Positions 55,094 to 64,000 are shown, counted from the first letter of the stretch. The stretch is 64,000 nt of DNA from Candidatus Nitrosomarinus catalina (GCF_002156965.1 NZ_CP021324.1:756681-820680), one strand, 5' to 3'. Made by a program: numbers and translations. The notes: generated by a model not told the origin, from the letters alone.

Positions 55094-55867
55094 GTGAAAA
55101 TTTCAAAAATTATATTATATAATGAACCATCTGTTTCAAAATTAGATTTAAAAAATATTCAAAAATTCATTATGCAAACATTTGGAATTAACAGCGAGAT
55201 TAGAGAAAATATTTTTAAAAAATTAAATGAAAAAGAATACGAAAAGATTGCAAATACAAGAGTATTTGATTTAAAAAAACCATTTCAAAAACATAAGCCA
55301 TCATTTAAGGAAATTTCAATTGAATCAGAAAATTTAGACATGTCCAGAGAAAAAGAGATTCCCATTTACGATGGAATTGAAATGAAAAAAGTTATTGAAG
55401 AAATCATACCAGTGGCAGAAAATATCAAAAATGGGCTTCACATAATTTTTACAAATAAATTAACAGTTACATTTGATTTTGATGATTACAAATACCATGC
55501 AAGGGCATGGGTAGGCTCAAATCCAATAATTATTTCAACTACTGGAATGATTGAAGCTCCAGCAAAGCCCAAGCAATACTACATGGATCTAGTAACAAAT
55601 TTTTCAAATGAATTAGAAGAAACAATTAGAGAAAAATACAAAGGAGAATTTTTAGAATATGACGATGACAGATTACCGGAAATAATTGAAGGATATCTAC
55701 TACAATCAATCATGTATTATGAAACAGGGGATGCTTTTTGTAATGATACTCAATGTAGGTTGTTTAATGCACATTGGCAAAAAGATCTATTCATTTCACA
55801 GATCAAAAATCAATCGTTATGCAATCAACATTCAAAGATTCTAAATGAAATGAAAAACAATAGATGA
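55094..55867 (+). CDS. unknown protein, possible DUF6775-like
   Basis: 257 residues. The conserved-looking C-terminal part has a Cys/His cluster (FCNDTQCRLFNAHWQKDL, later SLC). The middle (VTFDFDDYKYHARAWVGSNPIIISTTGMIEAP) is beta-rich. I recall an archaeal DUF6775 putative metallopeptidase family with a similar ending, but no HExxH is present here, so peptidase function is not supported. GTG start, 25 bases after thi4 on the same strand. Confidence 0.65.
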   Translation: MKISKIILYNEPSVSKLDLKNIQKFIMQTFGINSEIRENIFKKLNEKEYEKIANTRVFDLKKPFQKHKPSFKEISIESENLDMSREKEIPIYDGIEMKKVIEEIIPVAENIKNGLHIIFTNKLTVTFDFDDYKYHARAWVGSNPIIISTTGMIEAPAKPKQYYMDLVTNFSNELEETIREKYKGEFLEYDDDRLPEIIEGYLLQSIMYYETGDAFCNDTQCRLFNAHWQKDLFISQIKNQSLCNQHSKILNEMKNNR

Positions 55868-55915
55868 TAGAATGAGATATTGACTTAAATTAATGAAATA
55901 AAAACATCATTCACT

Positions 55916-56914
55916 ATGATGGCAGCAGATGAAGGTGCAGCAGTTTTAGAAACTAATAATGACGGACCAAAGATCCCAGATAAAAAGAAAACAAAATTCG
56001 ACGTCATAATTATTGGAGCAGGACCGTCAGGATATACAGCAGGAATTTACTGTTCAAGAGCAGGATATGACACATTAATTTTATCAGGAATTTTACCAGG
56101 AGGTCAACTAGTCAATACCACAGAAGTAGAAAACTATCCAGGATTTGAAAACGGCATAATGGGTCCAGATTTAATGATAGACATGAGAAAACAATCTCAA
56201 AGAATGGGTACCACCATAATTGATGATATTGCAGTAGACGTAGATTTTAGACGTGCACCTTACAAAGTATTAACAGGTTCAGAAGAATATGAGAGCAGGG
56301 CAGTAATTATTGCAACAGGGGCAAATCCTAAAAAAATGGGCATTACAGGTGAAGAAGAATTTTCAGGTAAAGGAGTATCATATTGTGCAACATGTGATGG
56401 ACCATTCTTTAGAAATTTGGAATTAATTGTTGTTGGTGGAGGAGATTCTGCAATTGAGGAGGCAACATTTCTTACAAAATTTGCAACTAGAGTGCATGTT
56501 GTACATAGAAGAGATGAATTAAGAGCAAGTAAAGTTATGCAAGAAAGAGCTATGAATAATGAAAAAATACAATTCCATTGGAATTCAGAAGTGATAGAGA
56601 TTAACGGGGATGAAAAGATGCAACAAGCCGTTTTAAAAAATCTAAAAACAAATGAAGAAAAAACTATCAAAGTAGGAGGATTGTTCGTTGCTATCGGGCA
56701 TCAACCAAATACAGAATTATTTAAAAATCAAATCGATTTGGATGATGAAGGATACATTGTTTTAAAAAATAAAACACATACAAACATGGAAGGGGTTTTT
56801 GCAGCAGGAGATGTACATGATAGAAGTTACAGGCAAGCAATTACAGCTGCAGGATACGGATGTATGGCAGCAATTGATGTAGACAAATTCCTTACAGAAA
56901 ATGCAGACAAATAA
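55916..56914 (+). CDS. trxB: thioredoxin reductase
   Basis: 332-residue flavoprotein. FAD motif VIIIGAGPSGYTAGIYCSRAG, redox pair C157-A-T-C160, NADPH-domain VVGGGDSAIEEAT with HRRDELRASK (the Arg pair favours NADPH) and a terminal GVFAAGDVHDRSYRQAITAAGYG. A polar 27-residue N-terminal extension precedes the FAD domain. The start is the first of two consecutive ATGs. The next small gene overlaps its end. Confidence 0.95.
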   Translation: MMAADEGAAVLETNNDGPKIPDKKKTKFDVIIIGAGPSGYTAGIYCSRAGYDTLILSGILPGGQLVNTTEVENYPGFENGIMGPDLMIDMRKQSQRMGTTIIDDIAVDVDFRRAPYKVLTGSEEYESRAVIIATGANPKKMGITGEEEFSGKGVSYCATCDGPFFRNLELIVVGGGDSAIEEATFLTKFATRVHVVHRRDELRASKVMQERAMNNEKIQFHWNSEVIEINGDEKMQQAVLKNLKTNEEKTIKVGGLFVAIGHQPNTELFKNQIDLDDEGYIVLKNKTHTNMEGVFAAGDVHDRSYRQAITAAGYGCMAAIDVDKFLTENADK

Positions 56915-57134
56915 AAATGCCAAATGTAATAAATGTTTGAATAAATTTTATCAAAAAGATATTTACACAATTCAACAATTTCAATACAAAAAAGAACCAA
57001 ATTATCAATGGACATTAAAATTTTTTAATAAATTAAAAATTGGAGAATGGGATTCGTTTTGTGAGAAATGTATTAAACAATATTCAGAGCAATTAGATAT
57101 AGCATGGAATAATCAAAAAAGTCAAGTTCTTTAA
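56901..57134 (+). CDS. zinc-ribbon miniprotein overlapping trxB
   Basis: 77 residues with CNKC near the N-terminus and CEKC near residue 54, a single predicted zinc site. It overlaps the last 14 bases of trxB in another frame, so it is probably translationally coupled. No family recognised. Confidence 0.6.
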   Translation: MQTNKNAKCNKCLNKFYQKDIYTIQQFQYKKEPNYQWTLKFFNKLKIGEWDSFCEKCIKQYSEQLDIAWNNQKSQVL

Positions 57135-57155
57135 TGTAAAAATTAAGTAAAAAAT

Positions 57156-57629
57156 ATGAATCCTAAATCTAATGAAATTAAAAACAAAGTAAAGGAAAAT
57201 AGTGAGAAACTTATGGAATTAGGTTCAATATTAGCCAAAAATCAATTCAGCTACAAAATCGAGGAAAAAAAATCCAAAGAATATTGGCAAAATCGAATTG
57301 AAGATTTACAAAAATATAATGAATCATCCATAGCATATTACAATCAAGTTCAAAACATGATGAACCTAATCAATAAAGAGAAAGGAGACATGTTTCTGTT
57401 ACAAATAAGCAAATTCCATCAATTAGGGACAGAATTAAAAAAAATAATGCAAGAAATTGAAGAAACACCATCCATAATAAATTCAAAAGACAAACAACAA
57501 AGTCAATGGAGTAAAAAAGTAAAAGAAAAACTTATAGAAATTAGTACTAAATGCTTAGAGCATGAAAAAGTCATGAATTTAAATTTTAGAAAATTTTATG
57601 ATGAAGAAGTAAAAAAGATATTAGAATAA
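57156..57629 (+). CDS. helical coiled-coil hypothetical
   Basis: 157 residues, nearly all charged helix (NEIKNKVKENSEKLMELGSILAKNQ, NRIEDLQKYNESSIAYYNQVQNMMNL...). No motif recognised. It starts 21 bases after the zinc-ribbon gene, same strand, and ends 6 bases before the convergent tusA-like gene. Confidence 0.6.
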   Translation: MNPKSNEIKNKVKENSEKLMELGSILAKNQFSYKIEEKKSKEYWQNRIEDLQKYNESSIAYYNQVQNMMNLINKEKGDMFLLQISKFHQLGTELKKIMQEIEETPSIINSKDKQQSQWSKKVKEKLIEISTKCLEHEKVMNLNFRKFYDEEVKKILE

Positions 57630-57635
57630 AGAAAA

Positions 57636-57872
57636 TTATTTTAATTTTTTAATTTTGAGTGTGGTAACGGAACCATCCTTATTCAAATTTAATAATTCAT
57701 GTCCATTTCGAGTAACCCATCTAGAAATATCTTCTTCAGCGTCGGGATCGTCAGCTGAGACATTTATAATTTGACCAACTTGCATTTTTTCAAGTTCAAT
57801 TTTTGTTCTAAATACAGGCTCTGGACAAAATAATCCAGTTGCATCTAATTTTTTTTCATCAGACTCGGACAT
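57636..57872 (-). CDS. tusA: TusA/SirA-family sulfur carrier
   Basis: 78 residues. The signature LDATGLFCPEPVFRTKIELEKMQVG contains the CPxP motif with the persulfide-carrying Cys, followed by VSADDPDAEEDISRW. Archaeal TusA-like proteins shuttle sulfane sulfur for tRNA thiolation, cofactor synthesis or sulfur oxidation. It joins the rhodanese and siroheme reductase genes as local sulfur-handling functions. Confidence 0.9.
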   Translation of the reverse strand: MSESDEKKLDATGLFCPEPVFRTKIELEKMQVGQIINVSADDPDAEEDISRWVTRNGHELLNLNKDGSVTTLKIKKLK

Positions 57873-57964
57873 TCATTAACCAAAATAAATTTCTCTTATT
57901 AAAGTTATAGTAAAAAATTAAAAAGATTTTATCAGGAAATTGTTAAAAATTCAAACAAGAGGAA

Positions 57965-58690
57965 TTATCTAAAGAGGTCTTCATTTTCAGGCCGAATTAA
58001 ATCCTGAATACTGTGTTTGTCAGAATTAAAAGAATAGTTACGAATTATCACTACAGGACACTTAGTTGTTTTTCCCATAACTAATTCTGCAGCTGAAGAA
58101 AGTTCATCAGCAATAGCTATTGCAGTAACACGCAACATGCGATTAAAAGAATCAAAAGTTCCAGAATAATCAAGAATAGGTTGCAATCCAGAAATACCTA
58201 TTGCACAATTCGTCTGACCCATTCTAAAAGGTCTTCCAAAAGTATCAGAAATTATTATTGCAACAGTTTTACCGGTCTCATTAAAAATTTCTTTTCTTAA
58301 TTGTTCTGCAGATTCATCTGAATTTAATGGAAGCAATGTAGCAAATCCATTAACAACGTTGCTTTCATCAATTCCTGAATTTGCACAGATAAACCCATTT
58401 TTGGTTTCAGTTATAATTAATCCATTTTTCATTCGCACTATTCTTTTAGATTCGGATAAAACTAATTCTACAACACGTGGATCTTTTTTGTATTGTGAAC
58501 TTATTCCTTCAGATAACAATGACGGATTAACTGTAGATAATTCAACTAATCTTCCTTCCTGTTTAGAGATAATTTTTTGAGCAATTACAAGAATATCACC
58601 ATCACAGACATCAGTAGAGTTTAAAATAATTTTAGTAAGATTATCGCCAGAGATAATTTCTTTATCAATATGAACGGGGTTTATTTTCAA
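57965..58690 (-). CDS. cofE: coenzyme F420-0:L-glutamate ligase
   Basis: 241 residues. Adds glutamates to F420-0 with GTP. Family features: DVCDGDILVIAQKIISKQEGR, RMKNGLIITETKNGFICANSGID (metal site), IISDTFGRPFRMGQTNCAIGISGLQP and ELVMGKTTKCPVVIIR. Length matches the archaeal stand-alone CofE, without the FbiB C-terminal nitroreductase domain. Other cof genes are not in this window. Confidence 0.93.
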   Translation of the reverse strand: MKINPVHIDKEIISGDNLTKIILNSTDVCDGDILVIAQKIISKQEGRLVELSTVNPSLLSEGISSQYKKDPRVVELVLSESKRIVRMKNGLIITETKNGFICANSGIDESNVVNGFATLLPLNSDESAEQLRKEIFNETGKTVAIIISDTFGRPFRMGQTNCAIGISGLQPILDYSGTFDSFNRMLRVTAIAIADELSSAAELVMGKTTKCPVVIIRNYSFNSDKHSIQDLIRPENEDLFR

Positions 58691-58724
58691 TTATTGTTCA
58701 TAAAACAAAGAAGTAAAAAATTGT

Positions 58725-59369
58725 TTAGACAGTAGTTTGTAATTCTAATTTGAAATGCTTGTTAATAATATCCAAAATTTTGGACAAATCTTTTTCTTCA
58801 AGTGTGGTAGTAGCCAAATCTTTCACCAAGTCTTGAGCCCGATATGCAATTCCAAGCCCAGAAACATCAAATAGTTTTATGTCATTTGCACCGTCAACTA
58901 CACAAACAATATTTTCTTTCTTTTCACCCCATTCTTCAATTTTTATTTTTGCAGACTTTGATTTATCAGAATCAACATTAATTTTTACACCATCTAATTT
59001 CCCATCTTTAAAAATCAAATCATTACAAAAAACATGGTCCAACCCTAATTCTTTTTGTAATCTGTCCATCATCAATGTGAATCCACCAGAAACTGCCATG
59101 ATTTTCCAACCTGCAGATTTTAAAATTCGGCATGCTTCTTTAGCGCCAGTCATAATAGGTAAGTTATCAGCAACTTCCTGACATACTTTTTCGTCTAATC
59201 CCTTTAATGCAGCAACTCTAGTTCGAAGTCCTTCTTCCCAATTGATCTTACCTTGAATTCCTTGTTTAGTTATTTCCCAAATCTCATCTTCTTTGTTTAA
59301 TTTTTCTGCAAGAATTGGAAGATATTCTTCATCCAATAATACACCCTCAACGTCAAAAATTATTAGCAA
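58725..59369 (-). CDS. SerB-like HAD phosphatase (DxE variant)
   Basis: 214 residues with the SerB layout: FDVEGVLLD, a small helical cap, MAVSGGFTLMMDRLQKELG, and VVDGANDIKLF. Motif I is D6-V-E8 in place of DxD, which alters the general acid. This variant occurs in other archaeal relatives. It probably completes serine biosynthesis (phosphoserine hydrolysis), though another phosphomonoester is possible. Confidence 0.8.
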   Translation of the reverse strand: MLIIFDVEGVLLDEEYLPILAEKLNKEDEIWEITKQGIQGKINWEEGLRTRVAALKGLDEKVCQEVADNLPIMTGAKEACRILKSAGWKIMAVSGGFTLMMDRLQKELGLDHVFCNDLIFKDGKLDGVKINVDSDKSKSAKIKIEEWGEKKENIVCVVDGANDIKLFDVSGLGIAYRAQDLVKDLATTTLEEKDLSKILDIINKHFKLELQTTV

Positions 59370-59508
59370 TGGATTTCTGAATTTTGAAAAAAATTCTAAT
59401 AATATTAAAGTAGTGCCATTTAATTTGAAATTTCAAATTTACAGTATGAAAATGTGAAAAAATATTCAAAAACGGTAATAATAAATCACGGAATGATTTC
59501 ATCATAGT

Positions 59509-59799
59509 ATGGTTGAAGAACTTGAACGAAAATATGATGTAAAGATCTTATCAACTGAAGATAAAGTAAAATTCCCTGATGAATTAAAGGCAAAATTAAA
59601 AGAATCAGGTATGATGGATGATAAAGGTAAATTAAAACTCAAAGGAGTTAGTCCAAAAATGCTCAAAAGAATGAAACAAGAGTATGTAGAATGTCCAGTT
59701 TTAAAAGAGGATATTCAATTTGTACAATGTTTCATATGCCCTAATTTTCAAAGTAGAGTTATGGGAGAAGTCTTCTGTAAAGGCGACCCGCTCAAATAA
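59509..59799 (+). CDS. hypothetical Cys-cluster protein
   Basis: 96 residues. The N-terminal helical part (ELERKYDVKILSTEDKVKFPDELKAKLKESGMM) is followed by a C-terminal segment with four Cys (ECPVL, CFICPNF, VFCKGDP). These could bind zinc or an iron-sulfur cluster. Divergent from the SerB-like gene. No family recognised. Confidence 0.65.
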   Translation: MVEELERKYDVKILSTEDKVKFPDELKAKLKESGMMDDKGKLKLKGVSPKMLKRMKQEYVECPVLKEDIQFVQCFICPNFQSRVMGEVFCKGDPLK

Positions 59800-59860
59800 C
59801 TGTATAACTTTCACATATCACGAAAGGCTCATTAATTAAATTAATTCTTAAAAATTAGAT

Positions 59861-61303
59861 TTGGGTAAACAAGACGTAGGAATAACAGTCTCAAAAGAAG
59901 AGGATTTTAGTGAATGGTATACACAAGTAGTTTTAAAGGCAAAACTTGCAGATTATGCACCAGTAAAGGGATTAATCGTTCTAAGACCAGACGGGTATTC
60001 AATTTGGGAATCATTAAGAAGTACATTTGATAAAAAATTTGCACGTAACGGAATTAGAAATGGATTTTTGCCAATTTTAATCCCAGAATCACTGTTAGGG
60101 AAAGAACAGAAACATTTTGCAGGGTTTAATCCAGAAGTATTTTGGGTTACTCATTCAGGAACAAATGAAGTCGGAGATAGATTGGCATTAAGACCTACAT
60201 CAGAAACATTAGCATATACACTATATTCAAAATGGATTCAAAGTTGGAGAGATTTACCATTAAAAATTAATTTTTGGAATACAGCATTAAGAGCAGAAAT
60301 TAAAGCAACCAAACCATTTCTCAGAACATCTGAATTTCTTTGGCAAGAAGGACACACAGTGCATTCAACAAAAGAAGAAGCTGAAAAAGAAGTAATCAAA
60401 ATCCTAGATATTTACAAAAATACAGTTGAAGAGGAATTAGCAATTCCAGTTACAACAGGTAAAAAAAGTGAAAAAGAAAAATTTGTGGGTGCAGAATATA
60501 CAACAACAATGGAATCAATAATGCCAGACGGAAAAGCACTACAAATGGGAACATCACATTTCTTAGCACAAAATTTTTCGAAACCATTTGAAGTTAAATT
60601 TGCAGATAAAGACAATGTAGAACATTTTGCATGGCAAACTTCGTGGGGAGTTTCATGGAGATTAATCGGTGCAATGATAATGGCACATGGGGATGATAAA
60701 GGGTTAGTTTTACCACCAAAGGTTGCACCAATGCAAGTAGTGATTGTACCAATTTACAAAAATGATAACGACAAAGAAAATGTCATTACAAAAGTAAATG
60801 AAATTGCAAATATTCTAGAATTAAAAAATATCAGGATCCATGTTGATTCCAGAGAAGAACTTACACCAGGGTACAAATTTAATGACTGGGAATTAAAAGG
60901 AGTTCCACTCAGAATAGAAATTGGGCCAAAAGATATCGAAAATCAGAGTATGGTTCTTGCCAAGAGATACAATCATGAAAAAATGAAAATGGGATTAAAT
61001 GAAGTAGAAAATATTATCACAATTTTAGATGAAATACAAACAGAGATGTTAAAAAAGGCCAGAACAGAAGCTGCGGATAATACGATAGATATTGAAAATT
61101 ATGATGAATTTAAAATGAAAATGGAAAAAGGTGGTTTCTTTAATTCTCCATGGTGTGGAAAATTGGATTGTGAGGAAAAAATCAAGGAAGAAACAGGTGC
61201 AGAAATAAGAGTAATTCCATTTAATAGTGAAAATACTTCTAAAAAGTGCATTTATTGTAAACAGCAAAGTACATCTGTTCCAATTTTTGCTAGAGGGTAC
61301 TAG
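59861..61303 (+). CDS. proS: prolyl-tRNA synthetase, archaeal/eukaryote type
   Basis: 480 residues, class II, TTG start. Motif 2 is around FLRTSEFLWQEGHTVH, and the motif 3 region is QTSWGVSWRLIGAMIMAHGDDKGLVLPPKVAP. The anticodon-binding domain follows. The C-terminal zinc domain includes GKLDCEEKIKEE and KKCIYCKQ, and the protein ends FARGY, the hallmark of the eukaryote-like ProRS. No bacterial editing insertion. Confidence 0.96.
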   Translation: MGKQDVGITVSKEEDFSEWYTQVVLKAKLADYAPVKGLIVLRPDGYSIWESLRSTFDKKFARNGIRNGFLPILIPESLLGKEQKHFAGFNPEVFWVTHSGTNEVGDRLALRPTSETLAYTLYSKWIQSWRDLPLKINFWNTALRAEIKATKPFLRTSEFLWQEGHTVHSTKEEAEKEVIKILDIYKNTVEEELAIPVTTGKKSEKEKFVGAEYTTTMESIMPDGKALQMGTSHFLAQNFSKPFEVKFADKDNVEHFAWQTSWGVSWRLIGAMIMAHGDDKGLVLPPKVAPMQVVIVPIYKNDNDKENVITKVNEIANILELKNIRIHVDSREELTPGYKFNDWELKGVPLRIEIGPKDIENQSMVLAKRYNHEKMKMGLNEVENIITILDEIQTEMLKKARTEAADNTIDIENYDEFKMKMEKGGFFNSPWCGKLDCEEKIKEETGAEIRVIPFNSENTSKKCIYCKQQSTSVPIFARGY

Positions 61304-61352
61304 GAAGTTTATTACCGCAACACAATAATACAAAAAATATTTTTTTTAGGTA

Positions 61353-62663
61353 ATGACAGTTAACCCAGAATTACAAAAAAATAACGAATTACTACAACAA
61401 TTTAAAGAAACAAGGAACAGGACATTAGAATTAGTAAAGAATTTAGAAAAAGATGATTTTGTTGTTCAAACTGCACCATATATGAGCCCACCAAAATGGC
61501 ATATTGGTCACGTTAGTTGGATTTATGAGGCCATAATTAGCAAAATGGATAAAAATTATCAATTTCATTCAAAGGAATTATCAGAATATCTGAATTCATA
61601 TTATCAACAGTTTGGTTCTCCTCACGACAAAGGACTTAGAGGGATAATATCAAGACCAACAATAAATGAAATTTTCCAATATTTCAATACAATCAATCAA
61701 AAAGTTGAAAAATTTATTCAAACTCACGAATTAAATGAACAAGAAAAAAAATTAATCGTTACAGGATTTCATCATGAATGTCAACATCAAGAATTACTTG
61801 TATATGATTTGCAACATCTTCTTGCTGAACAATATTTACCAGTAAGAAAAAATAAAAGCATTATTCAAGAAAACAAAGAAAAGGAATTTGTGAAAATAAA
61901 AGGAGGGATATTTGAAATGGGTTATAACGGTAATGGATTTTCTTATGATATCGAATTACCAGAACATAAAACATATCTTGAAGATTACAAGATAGGAATT
62001 TTTCCAGTTACAAACAGAGAATATTTAGAATTCATGAATGATGGAGGATATGAAACTTACAAACACTGGTTATCAGACGGATGGGAGAAAGTCAAATCAA
62101 ATGATTGGAAATCTCCAATGTATTGGGAAAAAATTGATGACGAATGGTATGTGAGAGACTTTTTAGGAATTAGAAAAATTAATCCAAATGAACCAGTGTG
62201 TCATGTTAGTTACTATGAAGCTGACGCATATTGTAAATGGGCAGGAAAAAGATTACCTACAGAGGCAGAATGGGAAAAAGCAGCATGTTGGAATGATGAA
62301 AAACAAGAAAAAACAACATTCCCATGGGGAAACACCAGTCCTACAGAAGAAAATTGTAATTTATTAGAATCATATCATTGGGGATGTACAGAAATAGGCA
62401 CATACCCCAATGGAAAAAGTCCATCAGGATGTCAACAAATGATTGGAGATGTTTGGGAATGGACATCATCAGAATTTGTAGGATATCCAGGGTTCAAATC
62501 AGGTTTTGATGAATATAATGACAAATGGTTTACAAATCAAAAGGTTTTGAGAGGAGGATCATTTGGAACTCCAAATATGTCAATTAGAGGAAGTTATAGA
62601 AATTTCTTCAGATTAGACGAAAGATGGTTATTTTCAGGATTTAGATGCGTAGAAAAAATTTAA
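61353..62663 (+). CDS. egtB: EgtB-like sulfoxide synthase (ergothioneine)
   Basis: 436 residues. N-terminal DinB-like domain with the iron triad H50 (PPKWHIGH) and H141-ECQ-H145, and a C-terminal FGE-sulfatase domain (GGIFEMGYNGNGFSYDIELPEHKTYLEDYKIGIFPVTNREYLEFM, ... WEWTSSEF, LRGGSFGTPN, YRNFFR, GFRCV). EgtB joins a cysteine-type thiol to hercynine with O2. It overlaps the convergent egtD gene by 4 bases. No egtC or egtA in the window, so the sulfur donor is undetermined. Confidence 0.85.
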   Translation: MTVNPELQKNNELLQQFKETRNRTLELVKNLEKDDFVVQTAPYMSPPKWHIGHVSWIYEAIISKMDKNYQFHSKELSEYLNSYYQQFGSPHDKGLRGIISRPTINEIFQYFNTINQKVEKFIQTHELNEQEKKLIVTGFHHECQHQELLVYDLQHLLAEQYLPVRKNKSIIQENKEKEFVKIKGGIFEMGYNGNGFSYDIELPEHKTYLEDYKIGIFPVTNREYLEFMNDGGYETYKHWLSDGWEKVKSNDWKSPMYWEKIDDEWYVRDFLGIRKINPNEPVCHVSYYEADAYCKWAGKRLPTEAEWEKAACWNDEKQEKTTFPWGNTSPTEENCNLLESYHWGCTEIGTYPNGKSPSGCQQMIGDVWEWTSSEFVGYPGFKSGFDEYNDKWFTNQKVLRGGSFGTPNMSIRGSYRNFFRLDERWLFSGFRCVEKI

Positions 62664-63682
62664 TTTTTAGAAACCAAGGTTAACGAAAAATATTTTTTAT
62701 CATCTAACCACATTTTTTTTATTTCAAATCCAGCATCACAAAGTATTTTTTTGATTTGATTCACTTGATACTTGTGAGAATATTCAGTATGAATTAATTC
62801 ATTTTTTTCTAAATTTAGAAGTAAGTTAGATTTTGAGATAATTACAGATTGAGATACGAGAGATTTTAAGTTCATTTCAATTCGTTGATCAATTTCATTA
62901 TAAATTGAGTAATGTGAAAAATTGTTAAGATCAAAATCAGCATCAAGTTCATTATTAATTCTTGATAAAACATTGAGATTGAATTGAGCAGTAATATCTG
63001 CAGAATCATCATAAGCAGATTCCAAAATATTTTTCTCTTTAACTAAATCTAAACCAATTAAAAAAAGATCACCTGATTTCATTGTAGAAAAAATATTTTT
63101 TAAAAATGCTTCTCCGTTAGTTGGAGTGAAATTCCCAAAACTAGAGCCAAGAAAAATTATTAGATTTTTTTTCTCATCATAATTTTTTAGAAATTCTAAA
63201 CCTCCCTCATAAGTATCAATTATCCCAGTAATGTGTAAAGTTCCATAGTCTTTCAATAATTGTTCTGAACTTTCAGTAAGAATTTCAGAAATATCAATCG
63301 GAAAATACTCAGTTTTTGTCTGCAATTTTGTAAAAATGTCAATTAGAACTCTAGTTTTTACTGATGCACCACTTCCAAGTTCAACTAATTTGGTTTGTTC
63401 ATCTAAAAAAGGTAGTAAATCAGATTCCAAATTTTTTAAAATACCAAGTTCAGTTCTAGTTGGATAGTATTCAGGCAGCAAGCAAATGGATTCAAACAGT
63501 GATGAGCCCTTAGAATCATAAAAAAATTTTGGATTGATAAATTTTGAATTCTGAGATAGACTAAAAGATATTTCTTCAGCAAAAGATTTTTCAATTTTTG
63601 TTGCATGAGGTTTAAAATAGCGAAGTTTAGAATCAACAACATATTGTTTATAATCTAATTTTTTATCAGAGAAATCATTCAA
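62660..63682 (-). CDS. egtD: EgtD-like histidine N-alpha-methyltransferase
   Basis: 340 residues. Signature blocks: FFYDSKGSSLFESICLLPEYYPTRTE, SAM-binding ELGSGASVKTRVLIDIF, FLGSSFGNF and a late FSLTLVSK. EgtD trimethylates histidine to hercynine, the substrate of EgtB, whose gene is adjacent and convergent. Length is as expected (about 320-340). The two genes together predict an ergothioneine (or related hercynine thiol) pathway. Confidence 0.88.
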   Translation of the reverse strand: MNDFSDKKLDYKQYVVDSKLRYFKPHATKIEKSFAEEISFSLSQNSKFINPKFFYDSKGSSLFESICLLPEYYPTRTELGILKNLESDLLPFLDEQTKLVELGSGASVKTRVLIDIFTKLQTKTEYFPIDISEILTESSEQLLKDYGTLHITGIIDTYEGGLEFLKNYDEKKNLIIFLGSSFGNFTPTNGEAFLKNIFSTMKSGDLFLIGLDLVKEKNILESAYDDSADITAQFNLNVLSRINNELDADFDLNNFSHYSIYNEIDQRIEMNLKSLVSQSVIISKSNLLLNLEKNELIHTEYSHKYQVNQIKKILCDAGFEIKKMWLDDKKYFSLTLVSKN

Positions 63683-63777
63683 ACAATAATTCCTTTTTTG
63701 ATTAACTTAAAATTCTTGTCACAAAAATTACGCACAGAACATATTTCTTGATATACTGGATAAAATATCTACAAACA

Positions 63778-64000
63778 TTGACAGAAATATTGAAAATAGA
63801 ACATTTAAAAAAATATTTCATTAAAAAGAAAATTTTTTCATCAGAAACTTCCACAGTTAAAGCTGTAGATGATGTCTCATTTTCATTAAAACAGGGGGAA
63901 GTTTTTGTATTGGCAGGAGAATCAGGTTCTGGAAAATCAACAATAGCAAAATTAATTTTAAAATCAATTAAAGCAGATTCTGGAAAAATTATTTTTGAGC
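63778..64000 (+). CDS. Opp/Dpp-type ABC transporter ATPase, 3' end outside window
   Basis: Partial gene, about 74 codons, TTG start. It begins LKIEHLKKYFIKKK, then VKAVDDVSFSLKQGE, and contains Walker A GESGSGKS. This order (the KKYF-type start and KAVDDVSF) is that of OppF/DppF-like ATPases of oligopeptide uptake systems. The rest is beyond the window. Confidence 0.8.
   Translation, partial: MTEILKIEHLKKYFIKKKIFSSETSTVKAVDDVSFSLKQGEVFVLAGESGSGKSTIAKLILKSIKADSGKIIFE

Overview
The window is an AT-rich archaeal chromosome segment (roughly one third G+C by eye) that looks like a marine ammonia-oxidising thaumarchaeon (Nitrososphaerota, Nitrosopumilus-like). The reasons are a CdvA cell-division gene, an archaeal/eukaryote-type information-processing set (FEN1, family-B DNA polymerase, Hef-type helicase, NreA, DRG-type GTPase, proteasome beta subunit, TrmI, PUA protein, eukaryote-type ProRS), F420 biosynthesis (CofE), exported proteins with the IPVWIKNNAGWWADG repeat that I associate with this phylum, many TTG/GTG starts, and compact leaderless-looking promoters. 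No rRNA, insertion sequence, prophage or CRISPR array was seen. There is one tRNA (tRNA-Ser, anticodon CGA). No gene-free stretch exceeds 300 bases; the longest are 47624-47897 and 40588-40785.

Layout. 1-5.1 kb: 5'-part of a Hef-family helicase, several tiny membrane or zinc proteins, and two exported proteins. 5.2-12.6 kb: a plus-strand run with dCMP deaminase, PolB, SemiSWEET, triosephosphate isomerase, pyruvate phosphate dikinase and an HTH-CBS regulator, covering nucleotide supply, replication and gluconeogenic carbon flow. 12.7-19.2 kb: a 4 x 14 bp tandem repeat in front of a membrane protein, MscS with a DUF432-like partner, a cobalamin-binding protein, NreA, tRNA-Ser, FEN1 and a PAS protein. 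19.2-30.6 kb: acetyl-CoA synthetase, cdvA, a double ThyX-like protein, MsrB, homoserine dehydrogenase with a 13-codon overlapping leader ORF, a PUA protein, a proteasome beta subunit whose Thr1 position is Ala, DoxX, M20 peptidase, NnrD, and TrmI with a (KAKTTT)6 tail.

30.6-41.4 kb is the most unusual part. It holds an Mrr-like protein with an altered motif, small Cys-rich proteins, two paralogous Roadblock-like proteins, a photolyase flanked by two DICT-domain paralogs, a coiled-coil protein, a CarH-like B12-binding protein with a non-MerR N-terminus, a MEDS-like sensor and a winged-helix protein. I read it as a candidate light/redox sensory island. That reading is inference from domains and neighbourhood.

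41.4-64 kb: ArgRS, phosphoglycolate phosphatase, membrane proteins, DRG GTPase, a Lys/Ala/Pro-rich histone-H1-like protein next to a large collagen-like protein (about 120 Gly-X-Y triplets), and a TPR protein. A sulfur-linked block follows: rhodanese overlapping a siroheme nitrite/sulfite reductase, Cys-type Thi4, thioredoxin reductase and TusA. After that come CofE, a SerB-like phosphatase, ProRS, a convergent EgtB/EgtD pair that predicts ergothioneine synthesis, and the 5' end of an Opp/Dpp-type ABC ATPase gene. Low-complexity Lys-rich or triplet repeat expansions recur (TrmI tail, H1-like protein, collagen-like protein and its EKPA linker).
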